Positions 8,032 through 15,223 of a stretch of 31,899 bases of DNA are shown here, in pieces; within the stretch, counting starts at the first letter, position 1; every line of letters begins with the position of its first letter. Origin of the DNA: Pseudomonadota bacterium. Lineage in GTDB: Bacteria > Pseudomonadota > Alphaproteobacteria > Rhodospirillales > Magnetospirillaceae. The notes under the pieces are model-generated. The model saw only the letters and a list, made by a program, of their open reading frames with translations. It did not search any database and was not told where the DNA came from. The DNA lies in the NCBI GenBank assembly GCA_023426365.1, contig JAFAAW010000015.1, positions 1 to 31,899 of the forward strand, in the 5' to 3' direction. The position numbers and the translations under genes were made by a program.

Positions 8032-8367
8032 CTACAGCCCGATACGGCCATAGGGGCCCAGCCAGGCCGACAGGTCCAGGCGCACCATTCCGCTGTCGGC
8101 ATGGACGATGACGCAGCTTTTGCCCTGGCGGGCCAGCTCGCGCTCGCGCTGGCGGGCCGCCGCATAGTTGGGCAGGCGTTCGTACTGCATGGGGTTGGGG
8201 CGCCCGCTGGGTCCCAGGACGGTCACCGTGTGGGGATCGTGGTCCATGGGGTGGCGGGGTACTGCCACCGGTGCCGGGCGCGGATCGCGCAGCCACCACA
8301 GCGTCAGGCTCCAGGCGGCGGCTCCCGCCACCGCACAAACCAGCATCATGCCGAGCGTCGGTTCCAT
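8032..8367 (-). CDS. Small membrane-anchored hypothetical protein (111 aa)
   Basis: No family recognised. Residues 5-26 (LGMMLVCAVAGAAAWSLTLWWL) form one membrane segment. After it come a proline-rich linker (RDPRPAPVAVPRHPMDHDP), a charged helix (YAAARQRERELARQGKSC) and a C-terminal beta-like part ending LSAWLGPYGRIGL. The ATG at 8367 is preceded by AGGGGAG at good spacing, so it is preferred over longer frames reaching 8604. The gene converges on the 98-aa gene, with 33 bp between their stops. A role at the inner membrane is all that can be said. Confidence 0.6.
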   Translation of the reverse strand: MEPTLGMMLVCAVAGAAAWSLTLWWLRDPRPAPVAVPRHPMDHDPHTVTVLGPSGRPNPMQYERLPNYAAARQRERELARQGKSCVIVHADSGMVRLDLSAWLGPYGRIGL

Positions 8368-8633
8368 TCCGCCACTCCCCTGCCGTTGGAAACGCGGGCA
8401 TTGCCGTCTTGACGGCGACCCCTGTCCAAGACATGCGCATCGCCGGCCGCGCCGCCAATCACCCGAACGGATGAGGGCGCGCCCGAGAAGCGGCCGCGCG
8501 CGATGGGGCGGGCAGGTTTGCGCGCCACGCAGGGGCGCCCTGGGCTTTCGACAGGTCTCCTTGCGGTTGTCTCCGCTGCGGTGCTGGGCTAAGCTCGCCC
8601 GCATTCAGACAAGCTGCCGGAGGTTCGGGGGGA

Positions 8634-9032
8634 ATGACCAAGATCGAGTGGTCGGACGATCTTTCGGTGGGAAACGAATTGCTGGACAGCCAGCATCGCC
8701 AGTTGATCTCCATGATCAATACCCTGGACGACGACGCGCTGGACGCCGATGAATTGGGCGAGGTGATTTTCGGCCTGCTGGAATACGCGGCCATTCACTT
8801 CCGCGACGAGGAAAAGTTCTTCGTCGATGCGGCGCCCGATATCGTCGATCACCATTTCGCCTCGCACACCATCTTTATCTCGACGGCGTACAAATTCGTC
8901 CAGCGCTTCAAGAACGGCGAGGCGCTGGCGCTGCGCCAGCCGGTGTACGAATTCCTGTGCCAGTGGCTGGTCCAGCACATTCTGGTCGAGGACATGCAGT
9001 ACAAGCCGGCCGCCATCCAGGCCGCGCAATAG
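8634..9032 (+). CDS. Bacteriohemerythrin
   Basis: This is a 132-residue single-domain hemerythrin that binds O2 at a non-haem diiron centre. All ligands are in place: H21, H55-x3-E59, H74-x3-H78 and H115-x4-D120. The typical opening is present (IEWSDDLSVGNELLDSQHRQLI). It is probably cytoplasmic and serves in oxygen binding, delivery or sensing; magnetospirilla and other microaerophiles carry many copies. A GGAGG sits about 10 nt before the ATG. A possible weak promoter (TTGTCT at 8567-8572, 17 nt, TAAGCT at 8590-8595) would give a short leader. It converges on irr, linking iron and oxygen functions by position only. Confidence 0.93.
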   Translation: MTKIEWSDDLSVGNELLDSQHRQLISMINTLDDDALDADELGEVIFGLLEYAAIHFRDEEKFFVDAAPDIVDHHFASHTIFISTAYKFVQRFKNGEALALRQPVYEFLCQWLVQHILVEDMQYKPAAIQAAQ

Positions 9033-9123
9033 GGGCCTGACGCCACCCGGTCGCCAGCCACGCACGGCGCCTCGAAGGGGGTGCCGGGCGGCGCGCATGC
9101 GCAGATGAGGTCAGCGGGCGCCC

Positions 9124-9235
9124 ATGCGCCGAAGGCGCTTAAGGCACAAATATGCGCCGGAGGCGCTGAACAGACGGCCATGCGCCGAAGGCGCTGAACG
9201 GACAAATATGCGCCGAAGGCGCTGAACGGACGCAT
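9124..9235. repeat. 28-bp tandem repeat array with embedded hairpins
   Basis: Four head-to-tail units of exactly 28 bp start at 9124, 9152, 9180 and 9208, with a truncated fifth from 9236. Each opens ATGCGCC, and the GCGCC-GAA-GGCGC palindrome inside every unit would form a 5-bp hairpin; the third and fourth units are nearly identical. As 28 is not a multiple of three, the array cannot encode a conserved peptide repeat. It lies between the convergent bacteriohemerythrin and irr genes. Confidence 0.85.
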
Positions 9236-9240
9236 ATGCG

Positions 9241-9276
9241 CCCAGGGGGCGCCCGGCTTCCCGGACGCCCCCTGGG
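9241..9276. terminator. Strong hairpin between bacteriohemerythrin and irr
   Basis: A 16-bp inverted repeat (9241-9256 with 9261-9276, one mismatch) closes on a CTTC tetraloop, 24 bp from the irr stop. It directly abuts the 28-bp repeat array. No T run follows, so it may act as a Rho-independent-like stop, an mRNA stabiliser, or both, for the two convergent genes. Confidence 0.6.
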
Positions 9277-9299
9277 TCAGGTCTGCAAAACGGCCGCGA

Positions 9300-9728
9300 T
9301 CAGCCGGCGCGGCGCACCCGCACCACGATGTCCACCCCCACCATTTCCATGCCCGCCGCCAGCGGCGGCAGATTGGCGACGATGGGCTGCGGGCCGGGGA
9401 TGTCCTCCAACTGGCCGGTTTCCTCGTCGAAGAAGTGATGGTGCTCGTCGGTGCTGGTGCAATAGAAGGTGCGGTCGCCGAACCCCACCCGGCGCAGCAG
9501 GCCGGCGGCGGCGAATTGGTTGAGCGTGTTGTAGACGGTGCCCAGGGCCATGCGCATGCCGGCATCGCCCAGTTCCTTGTGGAAGCCCTCGGGCGTCAGG
9601 TGGCGGCGCCCGCCGCGACGGATCGTGCGCATGATCACCACGCGCTGGCGGGTGGGGCGGATGCCGGCCCCGCGCAGCATGTCCAGATCCATTTGCAGAT
9701 CATTTGTCGGCACGGTTCTCTCCCCCAT
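9300..9728 (-). CDS. irr: Irr-like Fur family transcriptional regulator
   Basis: This 142-residue protein is in the Fur superfamily and is closest in pattern to Irr, the alphaproteobacterial iron response regulator. The winged helix covers about residues 15-85, with AGIRPTRQRV and the recognition region ALGTVYNTLNQFAAAGLLRRV. The dimerisation part holds the HHH triplet (96-98) followed by FFDEETGQLEDI, as in Irr. Irr regulates haem, iron storage and iron uptake genes from haem status. The N-terminal Cys-Pro haem motif found in Bradyrhizobium Irr is absent here, as in many relatives. The start has AAGGA in the leader just upstream. It could also be called a PerR/Fur-like regulator. Confidence 0.85.
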   Translation of the reverse strand: MGERTVPTNDLQMDLDMLRGAGIRPTRQRVVIMRTIRRGGRRHLTPEGFHKELGDAGMRMALGTVYNTLNQFAAAGLLRRVGFGDRTFYCTSTDEHHHFFDEETGQLEDIPGPQPIVANLPPLAAGMEMVGVDIVVRVRRAG

Positions 9729-10271
9729 GTCCTTATTTCCTGTGCGGATTTATAGCACGATGGCGCGACGCACAACCATTGCGCCGGCAGCCTGCGTCGG
9801 AAACCGACTCTCGAATTGACCGAAGACACAGCGTTTGGCCTGGAAAAGTGCTGAAATCGCACGGGGTTATGGCTGGTATGCAAAACCCGCATATATGCAT
9901 TTGGCGTGTCAGGGAAAGTCCTAGGTTTCGGGAAAGAATGCCGTGGCTACAGCCATTGCGGGCGGCGGGCAGACCCCATCCTTAGGGTGAAAACCCTATG
10001 CTAAAGAATGATTTGGTGGCCATTCGGGAGTTATTTCAAATCAATACTTGCACGCGAAACCATAAAGACGGTTCAGAAACATCCCGCATGCATGCATCTG
10101 GTTTCATACAAAGGGTATAAATTGCGATGTAAATGCAAAAAGTTCCTTAGAATAAACATGATTACATTTTCGTGAGATTTGCCGAGCATCCCCTCTCAGG
10201 TAATCACCGTACCCGCGGTGCCATCGGCGGCCAACGCCGCCGGATCAACGCCTTGAATGAGGGAACTGCCA
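9729..10271. other. Gene-free, AT-richer region between irr and the pilus operon
   Basis: This 543-bp divergent intergenic region must hold the irr and pilus promoters. I see no convincing gene in it. It contains a 6-bp GAAA-loop hairpin at 9983-9998, a pair of palindrome-bearing direct repeats (separate entry), and an AT-rich stretch (10100-10170) with TATAAA at 10116-10121 that could be a -10 element for flp without a recognisable -35. Base composition differs clearly from the surrounding genes. Confidence 0.6.
9886..10101. repeat. Pair of 19-bp direct repeats with 10-bp palindromes
   Basis: Copies at 9886-9904 and 10083-10101 match at 16 of 19 positions. Each centres on a perfect 10-bp palindrome, GCATATATGC in the first and GCATGCATGC in the second. 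The differing bases keep the palindrome intact in both copies. They lie 197 bp apart in the irr/flp regulatory region and may be two sites for one dimeric regulator. Confidence 0.5.
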
Positions 10272-10475
10272 ATGATGCGCTCCATCCGCTCGCTGATGAA
10301 GGACAAGAAGGGTGTCGCCGCCCTGGAATACTCGATCCTGGCCGGCCTGATCGTCCTGGGCGTGGTCGCCACCATCAGCACCACCAACATCAAGGAAAGC
10401 ATTGCCGGCGTGTTCACCAACGTGAGCACCGCGCTGGACAATGCCGCCGACGGCAACTCGACCACCAAGAAGTAG
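10272..10475 (+). CDS. flp: Flp-type pilin
   Basis: This 67-residue precursor is the major subunit of the Tad/Flp type IVb pilus. It has a short basic leader, then the processing site after KDKKG, the mature start VAALEYSILAGLIVLGVV with the conserved Glu+5 and Tyr+6, and one hydrophobic helix that packs in the pilus core. The polar tail ends NSTTKK. The prepilin peptidase encoded next cuts the leader at the inner membrane. The ATG at 10272 is preferred over 10257 because GAGGGA lies 7 nt before it. As the first gene of the operon it has the long upstream region that probably controls the locus. Confidence 0.93.
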   Translation: MMRSIRSLMKDKKGVAALEYSILAGLIVLGVVATISTTNIKESIAGVFTNVSTALDNAADGNSTTKK

Positions 10476-10478
10476 CCC

Positions 10479-10976
10479 GTGATCCTGGTCTGGACCGCCG
10501 TCCTGCTGTTCGCGGCGGCGGCGGGCCGCGACCTGGGCTGGCGTCTCATCGACAATCGCCTGGTCATCGGTCTGGTCCTGGCCTGGGGCGGGCACGCCGC
10601 CCTGTCCGGCTGGGGCTGGTCCCTGGCGCTGGCCCATGCGGGGGTGGCCGTCCTGGCCTTTGCCGTCTGCCTGTTGCTTGGCCTGCGGGGCTGGATGGGC
10701 GGCGGCGACGTCAAGTTGGCGGCGGCCGTCTTCCTGTGGGCGGGGCCGCCTTGGGCGCTCGAAGTGCTGGCGCTGGTATCCGTGGCCGGGCTGGTGCTGG
10801 CGCTGCTCGCCGCCGCCGCCGCCGGGCTTGAGCGGCTGTCGCCGCCGGCCTGGGCCGGGCGCGGGCTTGGGCTGCTGTCCGCCGCGCGCGGCGTGCCCTA
10901 TGGCGTGGCCCTGGCACTGGGGGGTGCCATGGCCGCGCTGCTGGCGCCCATGGCGGGAAATCTCAGCGGAGGCTGA
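10479..10976 (+). CDS. cpaA: Prepilin peptidase CpaA/TadV
   Basis: This is a 165-residue integral membrane aspartyl protease of the short A24 type, lacking the N-methylation domain. It cleaves Flp and pseudopilin leaders. The two catalytic aspartates are D18 (AAGRDLGWRLIDNRL) and D77 in the diagnostic GGGDVK motif. About six hydrophobic helices surround them. The usual IPN tripeptide after the first Asp reads IDN here. Translation starts at GTG, three bases after the flp stop, so it is likely coupled to pilin translation. Confidence 0.9.
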   Translation: MILVWTAVLLFAAAAGRDLGWRLIDNRLVIGLVLAWGGHAALSGWGWSLALAHAGVAVLAFAVCLLLGLRGWMGGGDVKLAAAVFLWAGPPWALEVLALVSVAGLVLALLAAAAAGLERLSPPAWAGRGLGLLSAARGVPYGVALALGGAMAALLAPMAGNLSGG

Positions 10977-10982
10977 TCACCC

Positions 10983-11867
10983 ATGAATCTGCGCGTCGTC
11001 CTGCGCATCGTCTCGGTTCTCGGCCTGGCCGTGGTGGCGGCCCTGCTGCTGCGGGGGCTGTTCGTCGCCTCGACCGCCGCGCCGCCGCCGCCGCCCATGG
11101 CGGCGATCCAGGTGGCCGCCGCCCGCCTGCCGGTGGGCACGCTGATCAAGGCCGACGATCTGGCCTGGCGCGAACTGCCCGCCGCCGAGGTGAAGAAGGG
11201 CGACATCGTGCGCGACGGCGCCGCCGCCGGCCGGTTGGCCGGCGCGGTGGTGCGCCGCGCCATCGAGGAAGGCGCGGCGGTGACCGAACGCGACGTGGTG
11301 TTCCCCGACGCGCCCGGGTTCCTGGCCGCCGCCCTCCAGCCCGGCATGCGGGCGGTGTCGGTGGCCATCGACGACGTCACCGGCAATGCCGGCCTGACCC
11401 TGCCGGGCGATCGCGTGGACCTGATCCTGACCCATCGCCTGACCGAATCGGAATTGCGCTCCGGCCCGCCCAAGGTGGCCAGCGAAACCGTGCTGGCCGA
11501 CGTGCGCGTGATCGCCGTGGGCCAGGTGCTGCGCGCCCCCGACGGCGAACACCAGAGCGCCAGCGTGGGCGGCAACGCCCGCACGGTGACGCTCGAGGTC
11601 GGCCCGCGCGACGCCGAATCGGTGGCGGTGGTCAGCCGCCTGGGCCAGCTCTCGCTGGCGCTGCGCAGCCTGGCCCAGACCCGCCCGGCGGAAGGCGCGG
11701 AGGAACAGGCGGGCGACGCCGCGCCGGGCCAGCCGGTGTGGGGCAAGGACATCTCGCAGGTGGTGCGCATGACGGCCGAGCCGGCCCGCGTGCCCCAATC
11801 GGGCGGCGGTGGCGGCGCCCCGCCGCGCGTCCAGGTGTTCCGCGGTTCGGGCGGCAACAATCCGTAA
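10983..11867 (+). CDS. cpaB: Tad pilus assembly protein CpaB/RcpC
   Basis: This 294-residue protein has one N-terminal membrane helix (VVLRIVSVLGLAVVAALLL), a proline run, and then a periplasmic SAF-like domain (AAARLPVGTLIKADDLAWRELP, residues about 44-110). The conserved RAVSVAIDDVTGNAGLTLPGDRVDLILTH of RcpC/CpaB proteins follows. It is thought to work with the secretin at the periplasmic side and may bind peptidoglycan. The C-terminus is Gly- and Pro-rich. A GGAGG precedes the ATG, overlapping the end of cpaA. Length is typical. Confidence 0.92.
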   Translation: MNLRVVLRIVSVLGLAVVAALLLRGLFVASTAAPPPPPMAAIQVAAARLPVGTLIKADDLAWRELPAAEVKKGDIVRDGAAAGRLAGAVVRRAIEEGAAVTERDVVFPDAPGFLAAALQPGMRAVSVAIDDVTGNAGLTLPGDRVDLILTHRLTESELRSGPPKVASETVLADVRVIAVGQVLRAPDGEHQSASVGGNARTVTLEVGPRDAESVAVVSRLGQLSLALRSLAQTRPAEGAEEQAGDAAPGQPVWGKDISQVVRMTAEPARVPQSGGGGGAPPRVQVFRGSGGNNP

Positions 11868-11894
11868 GACCAAAGGCGAACCGGGGGAAAACTG

Positions 11895-11912
11895 ATGCCG
11901 GGGGAAAAGTGA
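11895..11912 (+). promoter_or_regulatory. Five-codon minigene overlapping the cpaC start
   Basis: The ribosome site and start of cpaC are tandemly duplicated: CCGGGGGAAA-type sequence followed by ATG occurs twice, 17 bp apart. The upstream copy opens the frame MPGEK and stops with TGA at 11910-11912, sharing one base with the cpaC ATG at 11912. This would allow stop-start coupling onto cpaC. Confidence 0.5.
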
Positions 11913-13303
11913 TGAAGGTCCGTGTGCGCAACCTGATCCGTCTGGCGCTGATCCTGGTTCTGGCCGCAGGCATGTGGGGGTACCTGCCTGCGCCGCGCTC
12001 CGTCTCGGCGGCGCCCGCCGCCGAGACGGAAGACCGCCAGGAACAGGCCGCCGGCGGTGGCGAGCTGATCCGCCTGCCGCGCCCCGCGCTCAGCGTGTTC
12101 GTCGCCAATCCCGATGTCGCCGACGTCCAGGTGCCGTCGCCCAACGCCATCTTCCTGCTGGGCAAGAAGGCGGGCACCACCACGTTGTACGCCGTGGACG
12201 GGCGCGACCGCGAAATCCTGCGCAAGACCGTGGTGGTGCGCCACAACGTGTCCGAGATGCAGGACCTGCTGCGCCAGCGCTTCCCGGCCCACCGCTTCAC
12301 CCTGGCCTCGGCGCCCGGCTCGCTGATGGTGGCGGGCACGGTGGACACCGCCGCCCAGGTGGCGGGCGTGGCCGACACCCTGGCGCCCTATCTGTCCAAG
12401 GACGAGCGGCTGATCAACAATGTGGCCGTGCGCACCCCCACCCAGGTCCATTTGCGGGTGCGCGTGGCCGAGGTGTCGCGCGACATCAACCAGCAATTGG
12501 GGGTGAACTGGCAGGCCATCCTGCGCCCCGGCCGCTTCATCACCGGGCTGAGCAACGGCCGCGACTTCTTCGACAACACCAATAACCAATGGGTGATCCC
12601 CAGCACCGGCTGGGGCGTGCTGGGCGGCTATCACACCAGCCGCGTGGACGTGAACGCGGTGATCGACGCGCTGGACCAGGAAGGTCTGGTCAGCGTGATG
12701 GCCGAACCCAACCTGACCGCCGTGTCGGGCCAGACCGCCAGCTTCCTGGTGGGCGGCGAGTTCCCCATTCCCATCCAGCAGGGCAACAACAACGCCATCA
12801 GCGTCACCTTCAAGCCGTTCGGCGTGGCGCTGGACTTCACCCCCACCGTGCTGTCGTCCGACCGCATCAGCCTGATGGTGCGGCCCGAGGTCAGCGAATT
12901 GTCGGCCACCAATTCCATCACGCTGGGCGGCTTCAACATTCCCGGCCTGTCGGTGCGCCGCGTCGAGACCACGGTGGAACTGGCCAGCGGCCAAAGCTTC
13001 GTCATCGGCGGCCTGCTGCAAGACAACATGCGCGACATGGTTCAGCGCCTGCCCGGCCTGGGCGACCTGCCGGTGCTGGGCAAGCTGTTCTCGTCGCAGA
13101 ACTACCGCAACAACAAGACCGAGCTGGTGGTCATCGTCACCGCCTATGTGGTCAAGCCGCCGGCCACCGCCGGCTTCCAGACGCCCATCCAGAACCTCAA
13201 GCCGGCCTCCGACGTGGAATACGTGACCGGCCAGAAGCTGGGCACCGATCCCCTGGCGGCGGACACGCCCCGGCTGGTCGGTCCCGCCGGCTTCGTCTAC
13301 TGA
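11912..13303 (+). CDS. cpaC: Tad pilus outer membrane secretin CpaC/RcpA
   Basis: This 463-residue protein forms the outer membrane channel for the Flp pilus. It starts with a signal peptide (basic MKVRVRNLIR, hydrophobic stretch to about residue 28, Ala-rich cleavage region). Next is the pilus-specific N-terminal domain (SVFVANPDVADVQVPSPNAIFLLGKKAGTTTLYAVD), a BON-like segment, and the secretin core from about residue 185 (QVHLRVRVAEVSRDINQQLGVNW). The core contains VMAEPNLTAVSGQTASFLVGGEFPIP, the VETTVELASGQSFVIGGLLQ strand and LPVLGKLFSS. The frame is open further upstream inside cpaB, but ATG 11912 matches the signal peptide and has a ribosome site. Confidence 0.94.
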   Translation: MKVRVRNLIRLALILVLAAGMWGYLPAPRSVSAAPAAETEDRQEQAAGGGELIRLPRPALSVFVANPDVADVQVPSPNAIFLLGKKAGTTTLYAVDGRDREILRKTVVVRHNVSEMQDLLRQRFPAHRFTLASAPGSLMVAGTVDTAAQVAGVADTLAPYLSKDERLINNVAVRTPTQVHLRVRVAEVSRDINQQLGVNWQAILRPGRFITGLSNGRDFFDNTNNQWVIPSTGWGVLGGYHTSRVDVNAVIDALDQEGLVSVMAEPNLTAVSGQTASFLVGGEFPIPIQQGNNNAISVTFKPFGVALDFTPTVLSSDRISLMVRPEVSELSATNSITLGGFNIPGLSVRRVETTVELASGQSFVIGGLLQDNMRDMVQRLPGLGDLPVLGKLFSSQNYRNNKTELVVIVTAYVVKPPATAGFQTPIQNLKPASDVEYVTGQKLGTDPLAADTPRLVGPAGFVY

Positions 13304-13320
13304 GCAAGGGAGCACAGCGC

Positions 13321-13959
13321 ATGACCCGCCGTTTCGCGTTCCTGCCGGTTCTGGTGCTCAGCGTGCTGCTGGGCGGCTGCTTCCCGCGTCCCGATTATCG
13401 CGACCTGCCCAATGCCTCGTCGATCGGACACACGGTGCAGGTGCTCGACGTCGTGGCGGTGGCCGATGCCAGCGCGCCCACCGCCCACGACCGCGCCGCC
13501 ATCGCCGCCGCCCTGGCGCGCGGCGGCGACAGCGGCCTGCGGGTGCGGGTGCTGCTGCCGCGCGGCGTGCCGGTTCCGGCCGAGGCCGAGCTGCGCGACC
13601 GCATCCGTGGCCTGGGCATCGACCCCGCCATCGCGGTGGTGGCGCCCGAAGCGGGCGGCGAGGGCACCCAACTGGTGTTCGTGCGGGTGACGGTGTCGGC
13701 GCCCGACTGCGCCGCCCTGGTGACGCCGTCCGAGGCCATCAGCGCCCATGCCCGCCCCACCATGGCGTTCGGCTGTGCCACCTACACCAATCTCAGCCGC
13801 ATGGTGGCCGACCCTGCCGACCTTGTCGCGCCGCGTAGCTTCGGCGGTGCCGACGGCGCACCCACCGCTTCGGCCATCGACCGCTACCGCCGCAACGAGG
13901 TGACGCCGCTGCGCAGCACCAGCTCGCTGCGCGGCATCGAAGCGGGCGGATCGCCATAG
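13321..13959 (+). CDS. cpaD: Tad pilus assembly lipoprotein CpaD
   Basis: This 212-residue lipoprotein has a type II signal: residues 1-20 hydrophobic, then LLGGC with Cys20 as lipidation site. The C-terminal half carries the CpaD family signature FGCATYTNLSRMVADPADLVAPR. CpaD supports secretin assembly or stability at the outer membrane. The middle part (VRVLLPRGVPVPAEAELRDRIRGLGI) is a compact alpha/beta segment usual for the family. AAGGGAG at 13306-13312 precedes the ATG, 17 bp after cpaC. Confidence 0.9.
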   Translation: MTRRFAFLPVLVLSVLLGGCFPRPDYRDLPNASSIGHTVQVLDVVAVADASAPTAHDRAAIAAALARGGDSGLRVRVLLPRGVPVPAEAELRDRIRGLGIDPAIAVVAPEAGGEGTQLVFVRVTVSAPDCAALVTPSEAISAHARPTMAFGCATYTNLSRMVADPADLVAPRSFGGADGAPTASAIDRYRRNEVTPLRSTSSLRGIEAGGSP

Positions 13960-13972
13960 ACGGGGAGGAGGC

Positions 13973-15223
13973 ATGTCCATGTCCTTGATCGACAACCTGG
14001 CCCATCCCACCCGCAGCGTTCCCAACCATGCGGAGTTCGTCGCGTTCCTGGCCGATGCCGCCAGCACCGAGACCATGGAGCGGTTCGCGCTCAGCCGCAT
14101 GATGCCGCACACCTATATCCGCCAGGGCAGCGTGGCGGACGCCACCGATTTCATGTCCAAGCTGGAGCGGCCGCCGCGCCAGTTGGTGGTGGACATTTCC
14201 ACCTCGGCCATGGCGCTGTCGGAACTGGCGGCGCTGGCCGAGGTGTGCGCGCCCAGCGTGTCGGTGGTGGTGATCGGCGAGCGCAACGACGTCGGCCTGT
14301 TCCGCGAATTGCTGCGCATGGGCGTGGACGAATACATCTCGAAGCCGCTGACCATCGACCTGCTGACCCGCCTGTTGGGCGGTCCGGGCGCCGCGGCGCA
14401 GCCGGTCCATCAGGTGCGCACCGGCAAGCTGGTGGCCTGTGTCGGCGCGCGCGGCGGCGTCGGCACCTCGACGGTGGCGGCCAATGTGGCGTGGTATCTG
14501 GCCCACAGCGTGGACCGCCGGGTGGCGCTGCTGGACCTGGACCCGTTCGGCGGCCCCATGAACATCCTGCTGGGCACCCAGTGCAACAACGGCCTGACCG
14601 ACGTGCTCAAGAACGTGCGCCGGCTGGACCCGCAATACCTGGAACGCACCATGGTGGGGGTGGGCGGCAAGCTGTTCGTGCTGTCGGCCCAGAACGCGCT
14701 CGACAGCGCCGAGCACCTGGAGACCGAGGCCCTGCGCGAGTTGGTCGGCGAGCTCAAGCGCCACTTCCATTACGTCATCGTGGACATGCCGCACCGCGCC
14801 GGCCCCAACGCGGTGGCCATGCTGGAGGAGGCCCAGGTGGTGGCGCTGGTCACCGAGCCGTCGGTCTATGCCGCGCGCGAGACGGCGCGGCTGATGCGCA
14901 CCGCCGAGACCCGCGACGCCCACGCCCCGGTCATGCTGATCGCCAACCAGCCGCGCCAGCCCGGCAAGGGCGAGCTGGCCATGCGCGATTTCGAGGAGGC
15001 GGTGGGCCGCCGCGCCAGCCATGTGCTGCCCTATGACCATGACGGCGCCACCAAGGCCGAGAATCTGGGGCCGCCGGTGGTGTCCAGCCGGGGTGCCTTG
15101 GCCACCGCGCTGAAGCGGGTGGGCGACGATCTGGCCGGGCGCCGCCTGGAGGACAAGCCGAAGCGGGGCTTCAGCTTCCGCGACCATCCGCTGCTGCGCC
15201 ACCTGCTGGAGTGGAGGGCCTGA
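13973..15223 (+). CDS. cpaE: Pilus localisation ATPase CpaE/TadZ
   Basis: This 416-residue cytoplasmic protein has an N-terminal atypical receiver-like domain (about 20-135, with LVVDIS, VVVIGERNDVGLFRELLRMGVDEYISKPL) and a MinD/ParA-type ATPase domain from about residue 145. The deviant Walker A reads GARGGVGTSTVAAN and lacks the usual signature Lys early in the motif plus Lys before Thr, as in TadZ/CpaE proteins. DLDPFGGPMNILLG and VIVDMPHR follow. It places the Tad machine at its site in the cell, often a pole. GGGGAGGAGG precedes the ATG. The stop overlaps the cpaF start. Confidence 0.92.
   Translation: MSMSLIDNLAHPTRSVPNHAEFVAFLADAASTETMERFALSRMMPHTYIRQGSVADATDFMSKLERPPRQLVVDISTSAMALSELAALAEVCAPSVSVVVIGERNDVGLFRELLRMGVDEYISKPLTIDLLTRLLGGPGAAAQPVHQVRTGKLVACVGARGGVGTSTVAANVAWYLAHSVDRRVALLDLDPFGGPMNILLGTQCNNGLTDVLKNVRRLDPQYLERTMVGVGGKLFVLSAQNALDSAEHLETEALRELVGELKRHFHYVIVDMPHRAGPNAVAMLEEAQVVALVTEPSVYAARETARLMRTAETRDAHAPVMLIANQPRQPGKGELAMRDFEEAVGRRASHVLPYDHDGATKAENLGPPVVSSRGALATALKRVGDDLAGRRLEDKPKRGFSFRDHPLLRHLLEWRA

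Noticed and set aside
9124..9235. CRISPR array
   Set aside because: The 28-bp units are directly adjacent, with no variable spacers between repeats, and no cas genes are present.
9944..9960. Sigma-54 type promoter (TGGC...TTGC) upstream of flp
   Set aside because: The spacing between the GG and GC elements is one base too long, and the site is over 300 bp from flp.
10898..13315. Long minus-strand open frame opposite cpaB and cpaC
   Set aside because: It has the same low-complexity composition and lies antisense to recognised Tad genes with full motifs.
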